The notes: generated from the sequence alone by a model not told the origin. A DNA stretch of 64,000 nt from Pelagomonas calceolata (GCA_918797485.1 CAKKNE010000005.1:186001-250000), one strand, 5' to 3'. Positions 20,024-31,772 are shown, numbered from the stretch's first letter. Numbers and translations are program-made.

Positions 20024-20848
20024 ATGCTAAACGGTCACGCGCAAGCGGCGCCGGCGCCCGCTGACGGGCTCGCGTCGCGCGTTCGCGTCGGTGCCACGGT
20101 TGGCAAGTCATTCCCGGGCTACGGCTACCACCGCGGGACCATCATCGAGGTCGGCGCCGACGACGTCGTCGTGCACTGGGAGACGAACGAGCACACGACG
20201 CTCTCGCTCAAGGAGGCCTCGCGGCGCGTCATCAGCGCCGACCCCACATGCGGAGCGGGCGGCGCGACTCACCCCGCGGCTACGAACGAGCCGGATCCCC
20301 CCGCCACGCCCGCCGCCGTGCAAGCGCTCGATCCGGCAACGGCGGCGATCCGCGAGGCGTACGCGCGCGAGCAGGCCGCCGCGAAGGCTCGCGAGGAGAG
20401 TGCCGGGACGCCCAAGCCCGAGGCCGAGGCGGCCGACGAATCCGACTCTGATGATGAGTCGCTCAATGCGATGCGGCGCTCGGCGCGCGAACGCCTCGAC
20501 GCGGCCACGTTCACGACGGGCTCGAAGGTCGAGGTCACGAGCCCGGGCGGCGTCTGCTGCACGAGCGGGGTCGTCGTCCACGACAACCACCACGGCGTCA
20601 GCGTGCGGTTCAAGATCGAAGACGGGGACGGCGCGATCGTAGTTGTGGACCCGTCCGCGGTTGAAATAATCGAGTACGCGCTGCCGAAGGTCGAGGAAGA
20701 CGTCCAGTCGGAGGCGCGGCCGGCCATTGTTGAGCCCCCCAAGGACGACGTGGACACGGCGTCTATCGTTACGCCCGACGACGCCGCCCGCCCATCCTCA
20801 AAACGTCGGGCGCACTGGCGGGCAGCGGCACAGCCCGACACCGCTTGA
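20024..20848 (+). CDS. Protein with two Tudor/SH3-like modules, unrecognised
   Basis: ATG 20024; 274 residues. Two similar beta-rich units (VRVGATVGKSFPGYGYHRGT...DVVVHWETN, and GSKVEVTSPGG...HHGVSVRFKIEDGDGAIVVV) flank an Ala/Glu/Asp linker (EAADESDSDDESLNAMRRSA). Each unit resembles the barrel of Tudor or agenet-like modules (a positively tuned strand, then V-x-W/F-x-D/E). No catalytic motif. Possibly a chromatin or RNA adaptor, but that is only inference. The Ser/Arg tail may be noncoding-like. Confidence 0.5.
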   Translation: MLNGHAQAAPAPADGLASRVRVGATVGKSFPGYGYHRGTIIEVGADDVVVHWETNEHTTLSLKEASRRVISADPTCGAGGATHPAATNEPDPPATPAAVQALDPATAAIREAYAREQAAAKAREESAGTPKPEAEAADESDSDDESLNAMRRSARERLDAATFTTGSKVEVTSPGGVCCTSGVVVHDNHHGVSVRFKIEDGDGAIVVVDPSAVEIIEYALPKVEEDVQSEARPAIVEPPKDDVDTASIVTPDDAARPSSKRRAHWRAAAQPDTA

Positions 20849-20964
20849 ACGTCGCGCCGCTGCACCTTTGCCCGCAGAACGGCGCCTCTGCACCCTCTGC
20901 GCACGAAGTCTGGTTCGGATGCCCGCCACCGAGATTACTTGATAACTTAGCTCGCGCGACGCCG

Positions 20965-21659
20965 CTACTTCTTCGATTGCACGATGGAGGCGCCAGATCG
21001 TCCAGCAGAAGTTTACGACGTGGCGGATCGGGATGCGGCATTACGAGGTACCGAGAAGCAGGAGGTCCGCGGGGCCCCAGCACTTCAGTAACGGTGCGAG
21101 ATCGTTCTCGTCCGTCCGTATAAGTGCCCCAGGATTCGCCGAAGCACGACGCCAAGCCGCAGTCGCCGAAGAAGACGGCCTTGAAGAGGTAGAACGTGGG
21201 TAAGTACACACAGGATAAGATGGTCAGGTTCAACGCGATCTGCATCGCCAATTGTATTAAACCTTCCGTGTCCTTGAGCTTCTTCTCCAACGACTGGGAG
21301 GTGAATCTCTCAGTAGCGGTAAAGATGCGCTTGAAGATGTTGACCTGGTACCAGTACTGGAACGCGCCGAGGTACGCGCCGCCGAACGCGAAGAACAACA
21401 GGTTGCGCTTCAGGTCGAAGTCGGACTCGCTGTCCGAGACCTGGGCCATCAAATCGGCGGCCGCCGTCTTGAAGGCGCCAATAATAATACCGTTCGCCGC
21501 GGCATTATCCTTAGCCCACTGGCCGTAGCCGCCGGACGCCTTCTTGCCGCCGCCCAGATCAATGGCTTGCACGGCCTTGACGCCGCTCTTCTTCGCGAGA
21601 TGCACGGGTGCTAATTTGGCATGGACCGCCGTGAGGAGCAGCGCTGCGATGAGCTTCAT
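20965..21659 (-). CDS. Mpv17/PMP22-family membrane protein
   Basis: ATG 21659; the longer upstream frame has no ATG. The signal-like start (MKLIAALLLTAVHAKLA) suggests targeting through the ER to the plastid. The family core is NGIIIGAFKTAAADLMAQ, DFDLKRNLLFFAFGGAYLG, FQYWYQVNIFKRIF and a helix (LNLTILSCVYLPTFYLFKAV). The C-terminal signature (IPIRHVVNFCWTIWRL) is present at 20968-21019 but in another frame. The joint around 21030-21110 is therefore a short intron or an indel, and the exact C terminus is unresolved. Mpv17 proteins are inner-membrane channels or stress proteins of mitochondria, peroxisomes or plastids. Confidence 0.75.
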
Positions 21660-22093
21660 GGTGGTGCTGCGGGGTTGCAGGTGTTGTTTGTGCTGTGGCG
21701 TCGACGGCGTGCAGCGCGTTGCAATTATATTGGGTTGAGGATTCAGAGGCGACCTCGAAACCGATGCAGGGTGCAATGGGGTGCTGTTACGCGAGCAGTG
21801 CGCGAGCAGCAACTCTGAGGCTGGGCTAGAGCCTAGACGACACTAGCTTTTTGGGACGTCTGGATCTCTCGCGCGGGCCGAGCGTTGGAAGCAAGACGGA
21901 TCATAACGGTCTCTGTGAGCATCTCGTGAGCTCCCTGCATCCCAGCGCCATGCTGCACAGGCGGAGAGCGCCCATAAAACGATGGGGAAACCTAGCCCCC
22001 TCTTACAAGACATGGTCCATCGCTAAAGCCCGGCGCCCACAACAAGCGACCGACGCAAAAAGGGGCTGCCCACCACTGCCCCCAAAGTAAACC
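21660..22093. other. Divergent promoter region
   Basis: No gene seen. It contains GACACTAGC at about 21838-21847, a half-site of the recurrent bipartite motif. Confidence 0.5.
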
Positions 22094-25000
22094 ATGGTGC
22101 GCACGGCAGCAGACCGCTGGAAGCGCGTGAAAAGAGCCCCTCTGGACCTCCTGAAAGCGGCCGCCGCCCAGCCCTTCGACGATAACTCTTTGTTGGGCCA
22201 AGCCGCAGTCTTCCGCGCGAAGCGCGCGAAGCGCCACAAGCCCGCGCCGGCGCCGAAGAAGGCGGTGCTGAAGGATCAGCCTCCGGGACGATTGTTACCG
22301 TTCAAGGAAGGGACTTCGGTGAAAGTCGTGAAGCGCAAGCTCGCCGTCGGTAATGCTCCAGAGGCGGGCCAGCCCGAGGTCGAGGCCTTGGTGAGGGAGC
22401 CGATGGGGCGGGAGGGCTCCCTCGAGTCCGACTGGAATTTGAGGAGGATAGGCGCTTTATTAGCCAAGTCCGAAGCGATGGACGACGAGTACGCCGTGGC
22501 CCGGCGGAAGATCTTCAACCCCTTGCCTACTACGAAAGACAAGGCTAGTAAGGCGCCCGTGACGGGTCTGAGGACGTCCGGGCTTGTCACACGTTCAATA
22601 GTCGCGTTGGATCATTTAGGAGACGCGTCGGCATTGAGGACCGAAGGATTAATAAGGTTGGAGGGTCCCATCACCATAAAAAAACGAAAACCGCCCGTGC
22701 CGCGCCTGCACTTGGATCGCGTCGAACGAGACCCGCTCGAAGGGTTCATGCCAGGACATCGTATCGGAGCCAATAAAGATAGAGTCGATCTACTCAGAGA
22801 ACCGATCCGAGACCGGGACAAGGACTGGCGCGCCCTGTCGTGGCGGGACCACCTCGTACTGAGAAACGGCGACGGCGTCGAGCGCTACGAGACGAAGAAC
22901 AGAGGTTTCATCAGAGATAAATTCTGGGGCGGCGACCGCACGCGGTTCGTTCCCGAACTACGACGAGCAGCATCCACGCACATCATCGAAGCGCGAGGAG
23001 CCATTATCTCGCGGACGCGAGGCCGGTTGAGCGTGATTGGGATTGGCTTTGCCGGGACCGTGTTTGAGAAGTTACATGACGAGGATCATAGCACGCGCAT
23101 GATCAAGATCCAGTTCCAGGCTCCCTCCAATTCAATTTCTTGGTACCAGATGGATCGGCGGGGTCTGTTGCACATCTTCTCGGAGCGCGAGGATCGAGAT
23201 TCATTGTTGGTGCCGGGGAACCGTCCTAAATTGATCAACGCTCTCTTGGAGCACAGCTACTTCGTCTATGCTCTCACAGAGTGCTGGTGGGAGCGCGAGG
23301 CGCCGGCCGGATGGGGTACGAGTGCTCCCTTCGGCGAGCACAACGACGTCGAGAAAGAGTCATCACAGTTAAAGGGCACGCGGACGACGTACTACACGCA
23401 TTTGGAACAGTGGGAGGCGGAGCCCGGCGTGATCCCGAGGAAGGGCCCGCATCTGCCCGACGAATGTAGAGTTTATAGAGAAACGAAGGCGAAGAAGCGG
23501 TTCAAGGCGCGGCTCGCGCTGCTGCGGGCCATGTCCCCCGAGAAGAATGCCACTACTCTCTTCGAGGCGCCGTCGCCGTCGCGGCCGGCGTCGTCCACAA
23601 CGCGGCCGCCCTCGGCCCCGCCCCCGCCAGCTGTGTCCGCGCCGACGCCCGCCGCGGCCCCGGCGCCCGCCAGTAGTACACAATCGGCGGCCGGCGTCGG
23701 CGCTGGGCGGCCCCGGCGCCCGCCCGGAGTAGTAGCACCATCGGCGGCCGGCGAGGGCGCGAGACCGTCCTCGAGACAGCAGAAGAAGCCGAGAAGTGGC
23801 CGGGCGCCTACACCGTGAGACTGTGCATGGCCGCGGGCCCGTCAGACGAGTCCACCTGGACCAAGTGAGACACGCCGAACGAGCAATCAAAAGATAGAGA
23901 ACAAGCTGTGGCGGCCTACAAGGCCGCGAAGTGGCACCTGACGCCGAAACGGTACCGGGGCTGCGTCGTGGCCTGCGGGGCCTATGTGAAGGGTGAATCT
24001 TGTGCAGTCCGGGTCTACGACGCGCCGGCGTTGCTCAACAAGATCTGCACCGTGAGAGTCACTCATATAAGGACCGGATTGGAGTACGAGTGTCGCCTGC
24101 CTTATACTGATTTAGCCAAGTGGACGTCTACCGATGAGCCAGTGGACGAGGACGACGTCGAGGGCCGGAAGCGCCTCGCGCGCAAGATTCCCTCGCTGCT
24201 GTCTTTCTGTTCCGAGAACGACCTGGCGCGGAAGGCCCACGCCGAATCAGTGAGGAGGTGCCACGCGCGCGGCATGCCGGGGCCACAGGCACCATTGCTC
24301 GAGAAGGGTCCTAGTCTCGAGGTCCTGAAGATCGGTCCTAGATCGGTCCCCTTGGACGCGGACTATTTGACGGGTGAGAATGTGCTAGAAACGCATGCGC
24401 AGCAGAAGTACACGAAGCCGCTTTATTTACAAAGTGGCATTGCGGGAGATTGTCTGTTCAAGCAGCAGGGCTACGGTCCGGGGTTGGTGCACGCTCTGTC
24501 ATCTCCCCTCAAAACGCCCTCGTCTCCCACAGAAAGGGGGTCGTACCGACTCATCAAAAGAAGAACACATGCTCGCTGCGTGGAGAAAGAATTGCTAGCG
24601 CGAGGCGCTTCAGTCGTAGAAGGGAGACGGTGCCGCTTCGAGTGCCTGCGGACTTTGGAAGACAACTACGAGCTCCGGCTCTTCTTCGACGTCAGGGAGA
24701 CCTACACGCTGCCCCTGCGGAAACATGCTGTTGATAGATACGGCAAGGCCTCGGCGTCGTCCAAGTTCGTCCACGTGAAGAGGGAGGAGGCCGTCCTCGA
24801 TGCGCGCAACGCCGCCATCGTAGCGGAAGGAGCCTGCCTCGACGACTTTGATGATGAGGACGCCGCGAAGGCGAACGCCGCCGCGGGCATGGCGATGAGC
24901 GTGCGCGACCGCTTCAGGAAGAAGCGGAAGAAGAAGAAGGGCCGCGGGCCGCCCAAAGTGGGCATGTCGCGGGATGAGAAGAAAGCTTGCATGGCTATTG

Positions 25001-26105
25001 CGGTGGCTTCTCGTCGTATGGAGTTTCGCGGGCCTGCTACCTTCTCGGAGTTTGTTCGGGACTTGGTCGAGCAATGCGTTGATGATGCTCTCCAAGAGCC
25101 TCAGAGAGTTGTGAAGGAAGTCTTGCGACAAGCGGTGCGTACGGTTGCGTGCTCGGTCTCGGCGGACGACGCCGAGGAACATGTTCGCCATTCTTGTGCT
25201 TCTTGCTGGTCCGATTTATGTAAGAGGTTGCTAGCGGACGTGCGCATGGTCCCCGACCTACCTGTACTCCAAGAGAGGGAGCGGGCCGTCGCCTATTCCG
25301 GTGAAGATGCCTTCGAGGCCGCTTGTGTAGCTTTATGTGCGGCGCCTGCGTCGAATTTATCTAAGAAGCCTCCCATGAGTGACAACTTCGTCTCCACTAC
25401 GAAGCTCGAGCCCTGGCTGCGCCGCGAGCTGTGTATCTCGGACACGGTGCGGAAGCGACTCCTCGACAAGAACCAGTCCCAAGCGTTCCTCGCGAAAGTC
25501 GCCGTTGCTGGAAAGAAGCACCGGGACCACTCTGGTAATGTGTTTGATGCAAAGAACGCTAGAATTCTCCTCAAACACGTGCTCAGAACGAAATACAAGG
25601 AGAAGCCCCGCCTCCGCCTTGAATCAAGATTGTGGCGCGGTATGCGTAGAATAAAGTGCTTCGGTTTACCGGGCGTTGGTACTCATTTATCGGTCTGCGT
25701 CACCGTGAACTGGTTTGATGATAGTGCGCAGTGCAGCTCGAGCAGATGGAGACGTGCGAGTTGATCCCGCTTTCTGTAGATGTAGTATTTGATAGATTTG
25801 GCGGACCAGATTGATAATTTGAAATGGTGGATGGTCGGTACGACCTCACAATAAACATATTCCTGCGGGCGTTAGTCATCAAGGAGGCGCCGAAAGGAAG
25901 TGCTACCAAATACGTCGCGGAATTAGATGAAACTTCGGGCTGGGCGTCCTCCAGACCCACGACGCGGGCCACCGATTTGATGGTTGATGATTTAGCTGAA
26001 TTTGCGTTCGTGGACGACGACGACGACTCGCCGCTGACGACGGACCAGGACTACGGGGTGGAAATGGGGGAGGGGTACTACGAGGCCGCGCGCGCTCGAG
26101 TATAA
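22094..26105 (+). CDS. Large basic protein of unknown family (multi-exon)
   Basis: ATG 22094. The first 573 codons end in a Pro/Ala/Ser-rich linker. A GTGAGA donor at 23815 and a TAG acceptor at 23897 remove 83 bp and continue in phase into the next long frame (RAPTP-EQAVAAYKAAKW), so I treat both as one gene. Conserved-looking blocks are GRLSVIGIGFAGTVFEKLHD, QMDRRGLLHIFSEREDRD, YRGCVVACGAYVKG and a basic run (RDRFRKKRKKKKGRGPPK). The last part (MVDGRYDLTINIFLRALVIK) needs another intron or frame change at about 25715-25860, which I could not fix. About 1,290 residues. I recognise no domain. The stop lies 10 bp from the convergent acetyltransferase. Confidence 0.5.
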
Positions 26106-26115
26106 ATGTGACTTG

Positions 26116-26748
26116 TTATGAGATGCCTAGCAGCTGGGTCAGCTCCTTCTCGCCAAGCCTCAGGTTCACCCACGAGTCGAGGCGGTTCGCGCCGAGGGCC
26201 TTGTAGAAGTCCAGCGCGGGCGTGTTCCTGTGTTCACATGAGTGACGAGGCGCGTCGATGGCGTATCTCTCGCGACCCATCACCACGAGGACGCCGCACA
26301 CGAACCAATCTAAAGCCTGCCACGACATGCGCTTGCAGCCCTCAACGTGCGCGATCGCCGCGACGGTTTTCAGGAGGAGCGTCCCCGTGCCCGTGCCGCG
26401 CGCCGACTCGTCCACGTACAGGTCCTCGAGGTAGATGCAGCGGCCCTGCCACGTGCTGTAGTTATAAAAGAACAGCGCGAAGCCGATTGCGACGCCCTCG
26501 ACCTCGGCCAGCAAACAGCGAAAGACCGGCTGGGCACCGAAGCCGTCCCTCCGTAACTCGTCCTCCGTCACCTCGACCGTCTCCTCAGGCTCCTTCTCGT
26601 AGAGGGCCAGGCCGACGATGAGTTTTCGGATCGTGCCGACGTCGGCCTCGGTCGCGAGGCGGATCGTCACTTTCGTGCCCTTCTTTGTTGTGTGAGTGCC
26701 GAGGCCGTACTGCTGCTCTTTGAACGGACAACTCGTCTCGGCGGCCAT
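26116..26748 (-). CDS. GNAT-family N-acetyltransferase (diamine acetyltransferase-like)
   Basis: ATG 26748. The GNAT fold is shown by VTIRLATEADVGTIRKLIVG, acetyl-CoA motif A (LEDLYVDESARGTGTGTLLL), and the motif B end (MSWQALDW...NTPALDFYKALGA). The layout, including the FYNYSTW-type strand before LEDLY, resembles spermidine/spermine (SAT) acetyltransferases; the substrate is not proven. The conserved LDW-N junction is split by a 78-bp in-frame, stop-free intron (26228-26305); removing it leaves about 184 residues, close to the family norm of about 170. Confidence 0.88.
   Translation of the reverse strand: MAAETSCPFKEQQYGLGTHTTKKGTKVTIRLATEADVGTIRKLIVGLALYEKEPEETVEVTEDELRRDGFGAQPVFRCLLAEVEGVAIGFALFFYNYSTWQGRCIYLEDLYVDESARGTGTGTLLLKTVAAIAHVEGCKRMSWQALDWFVCGVLVVMGRERYAIDAPRHSCEHRNTPALDFYKALGANRLDSWVNLRLGEKELTQLLGIS
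26228..26305 (-). mobile_element. Introner-like intron in the GNAT gene
   Basis: On the minus strand it starts GTTCGTGTGCGG and ends TGTGAACACAG; 78 bp. It contains TACGCCATCGACGCG, the introner core. It splits the Trp codon TG|G of LDW. It is 3n and stop-free, so it would be missed by a simple frame reading. Confidence 0.7.
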
Positions 26749-27031
26749 CGCTGCGGTGATTATCTGGTGCTCTCCGAAGCTGGTGGTGCTCTCTGGGAAG
26801 CTGAGAGCAGGTTGTACACGGGAATCGCAAGTGCGAGAATGAGTTGAAATTGGTCTCTATTGATGAGCCGTGGCACTCCTACTGCACAACAGGGCGAGCA
26901 AGTGGCCCGAGCAAAGCCCGGCTTGTATATTCCTAGTGCATGTCTACACTAGCTCGCCTTCCCCCTCCTTTGCGCTTTACAACAACATCACAGGGGTCTA
27001 CGTGCTCTACGGAAGCGTTGAACGAAGCGCC
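26749..27031. other. Divergent intergenic region
   Basis: A 283-bp spacer. A GTCTACACTAGC half-site of the bipartite motif lies at about 26942-26953. Nothing else seen. Confidence 0.45.
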
Positions 27032-28611
27032 ATGAACGCCGCTTTCCCCCGACTCAGCGCCTGGCTGGGCCTGGGCCCTCCATCACCCTCTGCTGAGGAG
27101 GCAAGCACTGCCCCGCCCGCCGAGGCACCGCCGACGGGCACACCGATGGAGGTCGAAGAAGAGGCCACGGCCGCCGCCGCCGTCGCCTGGCTCGCCCGAG
27201 CTCGCGACGTCGCCCCAGCGGAGGGCCCCGCCAGTTCCGCCGCCGCCACGGCCCCCTTCTCGCCATCGCTCACGACCGAGCGCCCGCAGCGGCCCCGGCG
27301 GCGGCCCTCGCCCCAATTGATGGAGGCGCCCGCGCTCGCTTCGCCGACTCTAGCGGAAGAGCCGCCTTCACAACCGGCACCCGCCGAGCTGCCCGAGACG
27401 CCCCCGTCGAACAAGTAGAGAAGATGGTCCTCGAACCACCTAAACCACGGCGCAAGCCCATGGCCCCGCCGCCGCCGAAACTGGAAGAGGCCCTCCGGCA
27501 AAACTCGCGGAAGCTCGGGGACGACGCTACATCATACATCAATTCATTTAGACGATGTGGCCGATGTGGCAAGGCCTGCGACTCTTCCAAGTGTATGGTG
27601 GAGCACCCGGCCCACTTGCGGCGGGACCGAGGCGCGACGTTTTCCTTTCGCCGCACGAGTCGCTCTACGCGTGTGGCGTGTGCGGCGCCGAGTTCAAGGA
27701 GGTCGTCGACGCGAAGAACGGCGTCATCTCGTCGTCGAAGTTCGTGGGTGACTTGGTGTGTTTTTGTGGAGTGCACGCCGCCCAGTGTTTGCGGAGCGAT
27801 CCCCAACGGGTCCACGAGAACGCCGTCACGCTGTCGCGGGCCCACGACCTCCAGGAGCACTTGGATAATGTGCCAGATGATGTAGAAATACTGACCGTGA
27901 CGTGGGGGGCCACTCGACCCGTGAGCGTGAGCTTCCAGCCGGACGGTTTGCGTTTTTTAAAGCTGCGGGTCTTGTCCCTGCAGACGCTGGAAGGGTTTCG
28001 GACCGTCTACCTCGACCAGGTCACGGTGCCCTCGCTGCAAGATTTAACATTGCAACATAAATCACGAAGTTGCTGGGTGCATTTGGATTTACCGCAGATC
28101 CGTACGTTGTCGCCCCACGCCATCGCCGCGCCGACGGCGTGAACGCGCCACTGCACACTCACGGCGTCGGTCCGCGCAGGAATCTATATCTGCAAGTTGG
28201 GAGGGCGAGGCCGACTGCGTCCGGTCGTTATTAGCCGAAGCTGTTGATTTAGAAACGTTCGCGGCTAGATGCCCACCGCCGAGGAGAGATTTTGCTCGGA
28301 CTGTCTAAGGGAGGTGACGGTCAACCGCTGCGAAGCCTTGCGGACGTTAATTTTGGATGCGCCGTATTTGACGCATCTGCGCTGTGGACCACTGCTTCAA
28401 TTTGGACAATATCGAGTTCCTGCCCTCTTCAACAGGTGGGCCGCTGAAGGTGTCGAGTCGCGGCGCGTATCTGGGCGGCACGGCGCGGAGAAACTTGCGC
28501 GCGCATCCGCGTTCCGTACGAGCTGATGATGATCAAGACGCCGGGCGCGTTCCGTCTTTCCTCTCGCCGTATGCGCACGAGGACCACTCGGGGCAAGCGG
28601 TCGAGCTCTGA
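27032..28611 (+). CDS. Cys-rich / leucine-rich-repeat-like protein with several frame breaks
   Basis: ATG 27032. The N-terminal part is Pro/Ala/Glu-rich. A Cys module follows (RCGRCGKACDSSKC, then YACGVCGAEFKEV), then a C-terminal leucine-rich region (LRFLKLRVLSLQTLEGFRTV, DQVTVPSLQDLTLQ, NRCEALRTLILDAPYLTHLR). The frame changes near 27417, 27630, 28310 and 28385. An intron probably ends at CCGCGCAG (28181), with CACGCCATCGCCGCG and CACGGCGTCGG inside it. This is either a badly resolved gene or a pseudogene in decay. LRRs are protein-interaction scaffolds; no function is assigned. Confidence 0.4.
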
Positions 28612-28787
28612 ACGGGCGCTCGTCGGGCTGCGCCTGGTGGGATGCCGAGGCGATGGGGAGTCGGACGTTGGGGATAGTGATGACGAGGACTAAGAACCTT
28701 GCGCCGGCGCGACTTCCGGAGGATGGCGTTCGTCGCGCGACGCGCCGGCGACGGCGGTGACTAAAATTTTTTGCTGTTTTCGCACCC

Positions 28788-29219
28788 ATGCTGCGTCGTG
28801 TTCCTCTGCCTATTGACGTTCGCGCTTATTCTCGCGGTTTTGTCCGATGCGCACGTTTTTGGTCCCACGCCCGTCAAGTGTCGAACAGCATAAGTTCATT
28901 ACGCGCCCTCGGCCCAGAGGAAAATCGCTCGCGCATAGCACAAGCATCGAGGCTTTGGTCATCCTCTGAAACTCTGCTGAGTCTGCTCACCATCGCGTTA
29001 ATTGTATGGCCGAGTGCGGTTGCTGCGTGTGGTTGGGTTATACTAAGCGATTCCTACCGCGATTTCAAGAAGCGCCCGTCGCAACGCACGCCGAAAAGGT
29101 CACGAGTCTCACCGAGCGCCAGTGAAAGCAGCTCAAACACTGAGTCGTCGTCAAGCTCCCCAGTCACTAGAACGAAGCGCCGCCACAAACCGTTGATTCG
29201 GAATAAAAGAAGAAGGTGA
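28788..29219 (+). CDS. Possible small single-helix membrane protein
   Basis: ATG 28788; 143 residues. One clear hydrophobic segment lies at about 62-86 (LLSLLTIALIVWPSAVAACG), followed by a Ser/Arg/Lys-rich tail (SASESSSNTESSSSS). No homology recognised. It borders the gene-poor island and its upstream sequence is T-rich, so it may be a chance frame. Confidence 0.25.
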   Translation: MLRRVPLPIDVRAYSRGFVRCARFWSHARQVSNSISSLRALGPEENRSRIAQASRLWSSSETLLSLLTIALIVWPSAVAACGWVILSDSYRDFKKRPSQRTPKRSRVSPSASESSSNTESSSSSPVTRTKRRHKPLIRNKRRR

Positions 29220-30660
29220 ACGCGATGGGCCAGGCGCGGGCGCCGCCCGCGCGTCTTGCGGGCGTGAAGCGGATAGGCCGCTCCCTCAAGTACAGCAGAG
29301 CATGATGAAAGGTATGCCCCGGCTCATGATGTCTGGTTGAGCGCTTTGAAATTCCCCTTGTATATTCCTTTGTATGCATATAATCTCCTCCCGGACAGAG
29401 CGGGAATTAAGCTCTGAACTTCACTATTCGGGGTCAGTTGAGGTCCCTTTTCAAAAGTCATCCGCCTAGGCGCCTGCAATTTTCTATCGCTTTTCCATGT
29501 CGTATATATATATACGGATTCCTAGTATGTCGATACGCTAGATCGCTAGGTCTTGCGGCTCGCCAAAATACACCAGCGATTGACGGCGCCATCTACCGTC
29601 CAAATGGTACATCATATCAACTCCAGCGCGGTTTTCATCCACACTCGACGGAACCGGAGCCGACGGCCCGCCGGAGGGCGGGAGAAGAATTCTACTAGAC
29701 AACTCCCGAGTTTATGTTCGTTTTTATCCGTTTGTTGATGGTAGAGGCCGTTTAGGCCGCCTGGACATGAGCCTATCTATATTAGAAGTCCCGTTGGAGC
29801 CGCCACAAACTGCGATTCGGCAGCCTCGCGTTTACCCAAAGGTGAGCCGAGAACCTGACTCTGCGAGTATCAGCGACGACACCATCCAGATGGACCATAA
29901 CGCCGTTGTTCTATTCACAATCGACCGACTTGCCCGTTCTCCGCGGACGACGGTACGTTGACGGAGCACCAGAAAGGGCCCAGACCAGTGGTTTATAAAA
30001 TAAATTCGCGTTTCAGGCGCTTCGGTTATGGGACGGGCCAGCTAATTGGCCTGAGCGTGTCCTACATTTGATTTCCTATTGCCAAATGCTCCCGCGCCTT
30101 GTCGGTCTCGCGACCACCGTATCTCGCTTATATGGGCGAGTTACTTTGACCTGCGACCATCAGCCCGTGTAACATCACCATGGACCATGACGCGATCATT
30201 TGTTTCATGACCGACGGACTTACGCGAGGTCCAGATAAAGATGTTCACGCCCCGAGCGTGGGCAGCCAAAAGTACCCTTCTTATAATGTAGATGTCATAT
30301 ACTTGTAGTTGACTATCGATGGGGTAGTATAGGGTCCAACGGGACCGCTATTACGATTCCTGGGGGCCCTCAAAAATTGACGTTTTTGACGGGAACGGGG
30401 CGCCATCGGGCCCAAATTGTTTACTTTTTTCGGATCTAGATCGGCTCACGGACTCTCTCCGGGATAGGTCTGGGGTCGGGTGGTCCCCAGGCCGCATTCG
30501 CCAGCGCTTGGGGCTCCCAGCGCCCTGGATCGAAATCTTTGGCAAATCATGGTCGGCACGGCCTTCAGCATGACGGCGACGGTGCGGCCTCGCGACGGCG
30601 GTACGGTGGCGGCCGTGTATACTTGGAACTCACAATCGATGGACGGACCTCACGACCGGC

Positions 30661-30940
30661 GGGCGGTCTCGTTTGGCCCGACGGCGTGAAGGCAACATTA
30701 ATGGAGAGCCCGACGGCGACACGAGGCCGACCGGCGCAACTGAAATGGCATTACTGGGCAGACCTCGCGGCCCGCGGGCGGTCTCGTTTGGCCCGACGGC
30801 GTGAAGGCATCATCAATGGAGAGCCCGGACGGCGGCACGAGGCCGCCCGCGCAACTGGAACAACATCGACGGAGTGGTTCGGCGGCCGGCGGGCGGTCTA
30901 GTTTGGCCCAACGGCGTACCGACGTGGAGAAGGCATTGAT
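30661..30940. repeat. 115-bp tandem repeat, two and a half copies
   Basis: The unit begins GGGCGGTCTCGTTTGGCCC, then GACGGCGTGAAGGCA. Copies begin at 30661, 30776 and 30891. The third is truncated and carries TAGTTTGGCCCAACGGCG. Copies differ by scattered substitutions, which indicates an old duplication. Confidence 0.8.
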
Positions 30941-31541
30941 CAATGTAAATCCCTGGATTGTCCTATCAGCTTCCCCCGTGGAGCAGTTACTGGATGCGAA
31001 AACGTCCTAAGTCCGCATGAGTCGGCGGCGCGAAGTCCGGAGCCTGAGGGCAGACCGACCGCGTGGTGAGTCCGGCGGTGACGGGCAGGCGGCGGCATGA
31101 CCTGGTAGGAACGTCCGGTCGCGTTGGCCCACTTGGACCGGCGAGACACGCTCGGAGGGTGCACCTACCCGAAGTTTTTTTTCCCTCCCTTTCCATGAGG
31201 CCGGGGGGTTGTTTTCGAAGGTAAGGTCTAAAACACTAAAAAAAAAAAAAATGGTCCAAAGCAATAGAGCGCAAAGGACCTTGCTTATATGTATGCACCG
31301 ATGGGAGCGCCCGCGCATGCGGCGTAGGCGATTGCACGTGTACAGTACCGACCCTTAGCGATCCCCGGGCACCTCAGGACCACGTATCGACAGGATTCCA
31401 CCGACGCGCCCGCCACGGTGGCGTCGCCAATATCGCGAATTAATTAAAAACTTTTTTCGTCCCCCAAAGTGTCCCATTGATCTCTTTGGACCAGTAGCTA
31501 ACCGAAGGGTACTCAAACAACTGCATGTCGTTCGCCTGCTT

Positions 31542-31566
31542 CCTAGTGTGTCTACAGGCCGCTAGC
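31542..31566 (+). promoter_or_regulatory. Bipartite CTAGTGTCT...GCCGCTAGC motif, copy 3
   Basis: CCTAGTGTGTCTACA then GGCCGCTAGC, 207 bp upstream of the EamA transporter ATG. The first half carries an inserted GT. Confidence 0.45.
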
Positions 31567-31772
31567 TTGATTTTGGCTGGGTTTGCAGGTACGGCGCAAG
31601 AGGGAGCGCTACGTTGCAGTTTCACTCCTCCGACGTGCGCACGAATGTGCCGGGAAACTTGCATCAGCTTGCACCCCATAGTTGTGCAGCACTGAAAGTG
31701 TACAGCTGCAGCATGCCCACTGCAGCTTGACTGCAGCAAACGACGCGACACGTGCACGACGCCGACGCGACG

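Larger units (their letters stand above)
29220..31772. other. Gene-free island with decayed repeats
   Basis: About 2.5 kb, noticeably more AT-rich than the surroundings, with no frame resembling a protein. It holds degenerate dispersed repeats: ATGGACCATAACGC (about 29890) versus ATGGACCATGACGC (about 30181), and ATACTTG...ATCGATGG at about 30299 and 30617. It also holds a TATATATATATA run (about 29505), a 115-bp tandem repeat (30661-30940), and a poly-A tract (about 31238). This looks like the remains of repetitive or transposed DNA. Confidence 0.5.
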
